Of a DNA stretch of 13,445 nucleotides, positions 13,377 through 13,445 are shown piece by piece; position 1 is the first letter of the stretch; the number at the start of each line of letters is the position of its first letter. The position numbers and the translations under genes were made by a program. The DNA comes from UBA4802 sp964509195 (GTDB lineage Bacteria > Spirochaetota > UBA4802 > UB4802), in the NCBI GenBank assembly GCA_964509195.1, contig CAZDWJ010000029.1, positions 1 to 13,445 of the forward strand, given 5' to 3'. Under the pieces are notes generated by a model, which saw nothing but the letters and a program-made list of their open reading frames with translations, searched no databases and had not been told where the DNA came from.

Positions 13377-13445
13377 TATTCAATTCCATCAAAACCTAAA
13401 TAAACTCTGACATATCAAGTCATTTTGCCAGAAAATTAAATTATA

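Noticed and set aside
1..13445. CRISPR array, tRNA, insertion sequence or prophage genes
   Set aside because: No regularly spaced direct repeats, tRNA-like cloverleaf, transposase or integrase motifs were seen on either strand.

Overview
This is an AT-rich (visibly about 40% GC), densely packed chromosomal segment from a Gram-negative-type bacterium. It carries twelve convincing protein genes, one 14-bp-shifted gene remnant, no RNA genes and no CRISPR array. Several products have export signals and envelope functions (a periplasmic-type HtrA protease, a zinc amidase, three secreted proteins of unknown role), and one is a PilZ-type protein. I suspect a spirochaete or a similar free-living diderm, but that is an impression from protein style, not something the sequence proves.

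Layout. Positions 1-300 hold the tail of an older locus: a frame-disrupted remnant of a sensor-protein C-terminus, then a strong AT-rich hairpin and a consensus promoter. Next comes a co-transcribed pair (301-2345): a glycosyltransferase resembling the mannosyl/glucosyl-glycerate synthase group and an ADP-ribosylglycohydrolase, overlapping by 4 bases (ATGA). Facing them on the minus strand are cysS and an rlmB-type 2'-O-methyltransferase, which overlap by 19 bp and both start with GTG. Upstream of cysS on the same strand lie a coiled-coil protein and a secreted protein with a fibronectin-III-like domain. A divergent region (6467-6715) with a near-consensus promoter drives a cupin and a glycerate 2-kinase. 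Then come a secreted helical protein with its own promoter and terminator, an expanded N-acetylmuramoyl-L-alanine amidase, an HtrA protease paired with a small exported protein, and a convergent minus-strand PilZ-like protein.

How the genes fit together. Translation and rRNA-modification genes (cysS, rlmB) share one transcript. Amidase, HtrA and the exported proteins point to cell-envelope growth and quality control. The glycosyltransferase and the glycerate kinase may both draw on the glycerate pool (compatible-solute synthesis versus central metabolism), but they are 5.6 kb apart and this link is speculative.

The most unusual signals are non-coding: (i) a predicted leaderless mRNA for the glycosyltransferase; (ii) degraded copies of two different dispersed intergenic repeat types on either side of the amidase gene, one apparently supplying a Shine-Dalgarno sequence and the other producing a false upstream start for htrA; (iii) two nearly identical GTAAA/TTTAC palindromes behind two genes; (iv) a 14-bp tandem duplication that explains the frameshift in the sensor remnant. 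I did not find a clear new multi-gene system.
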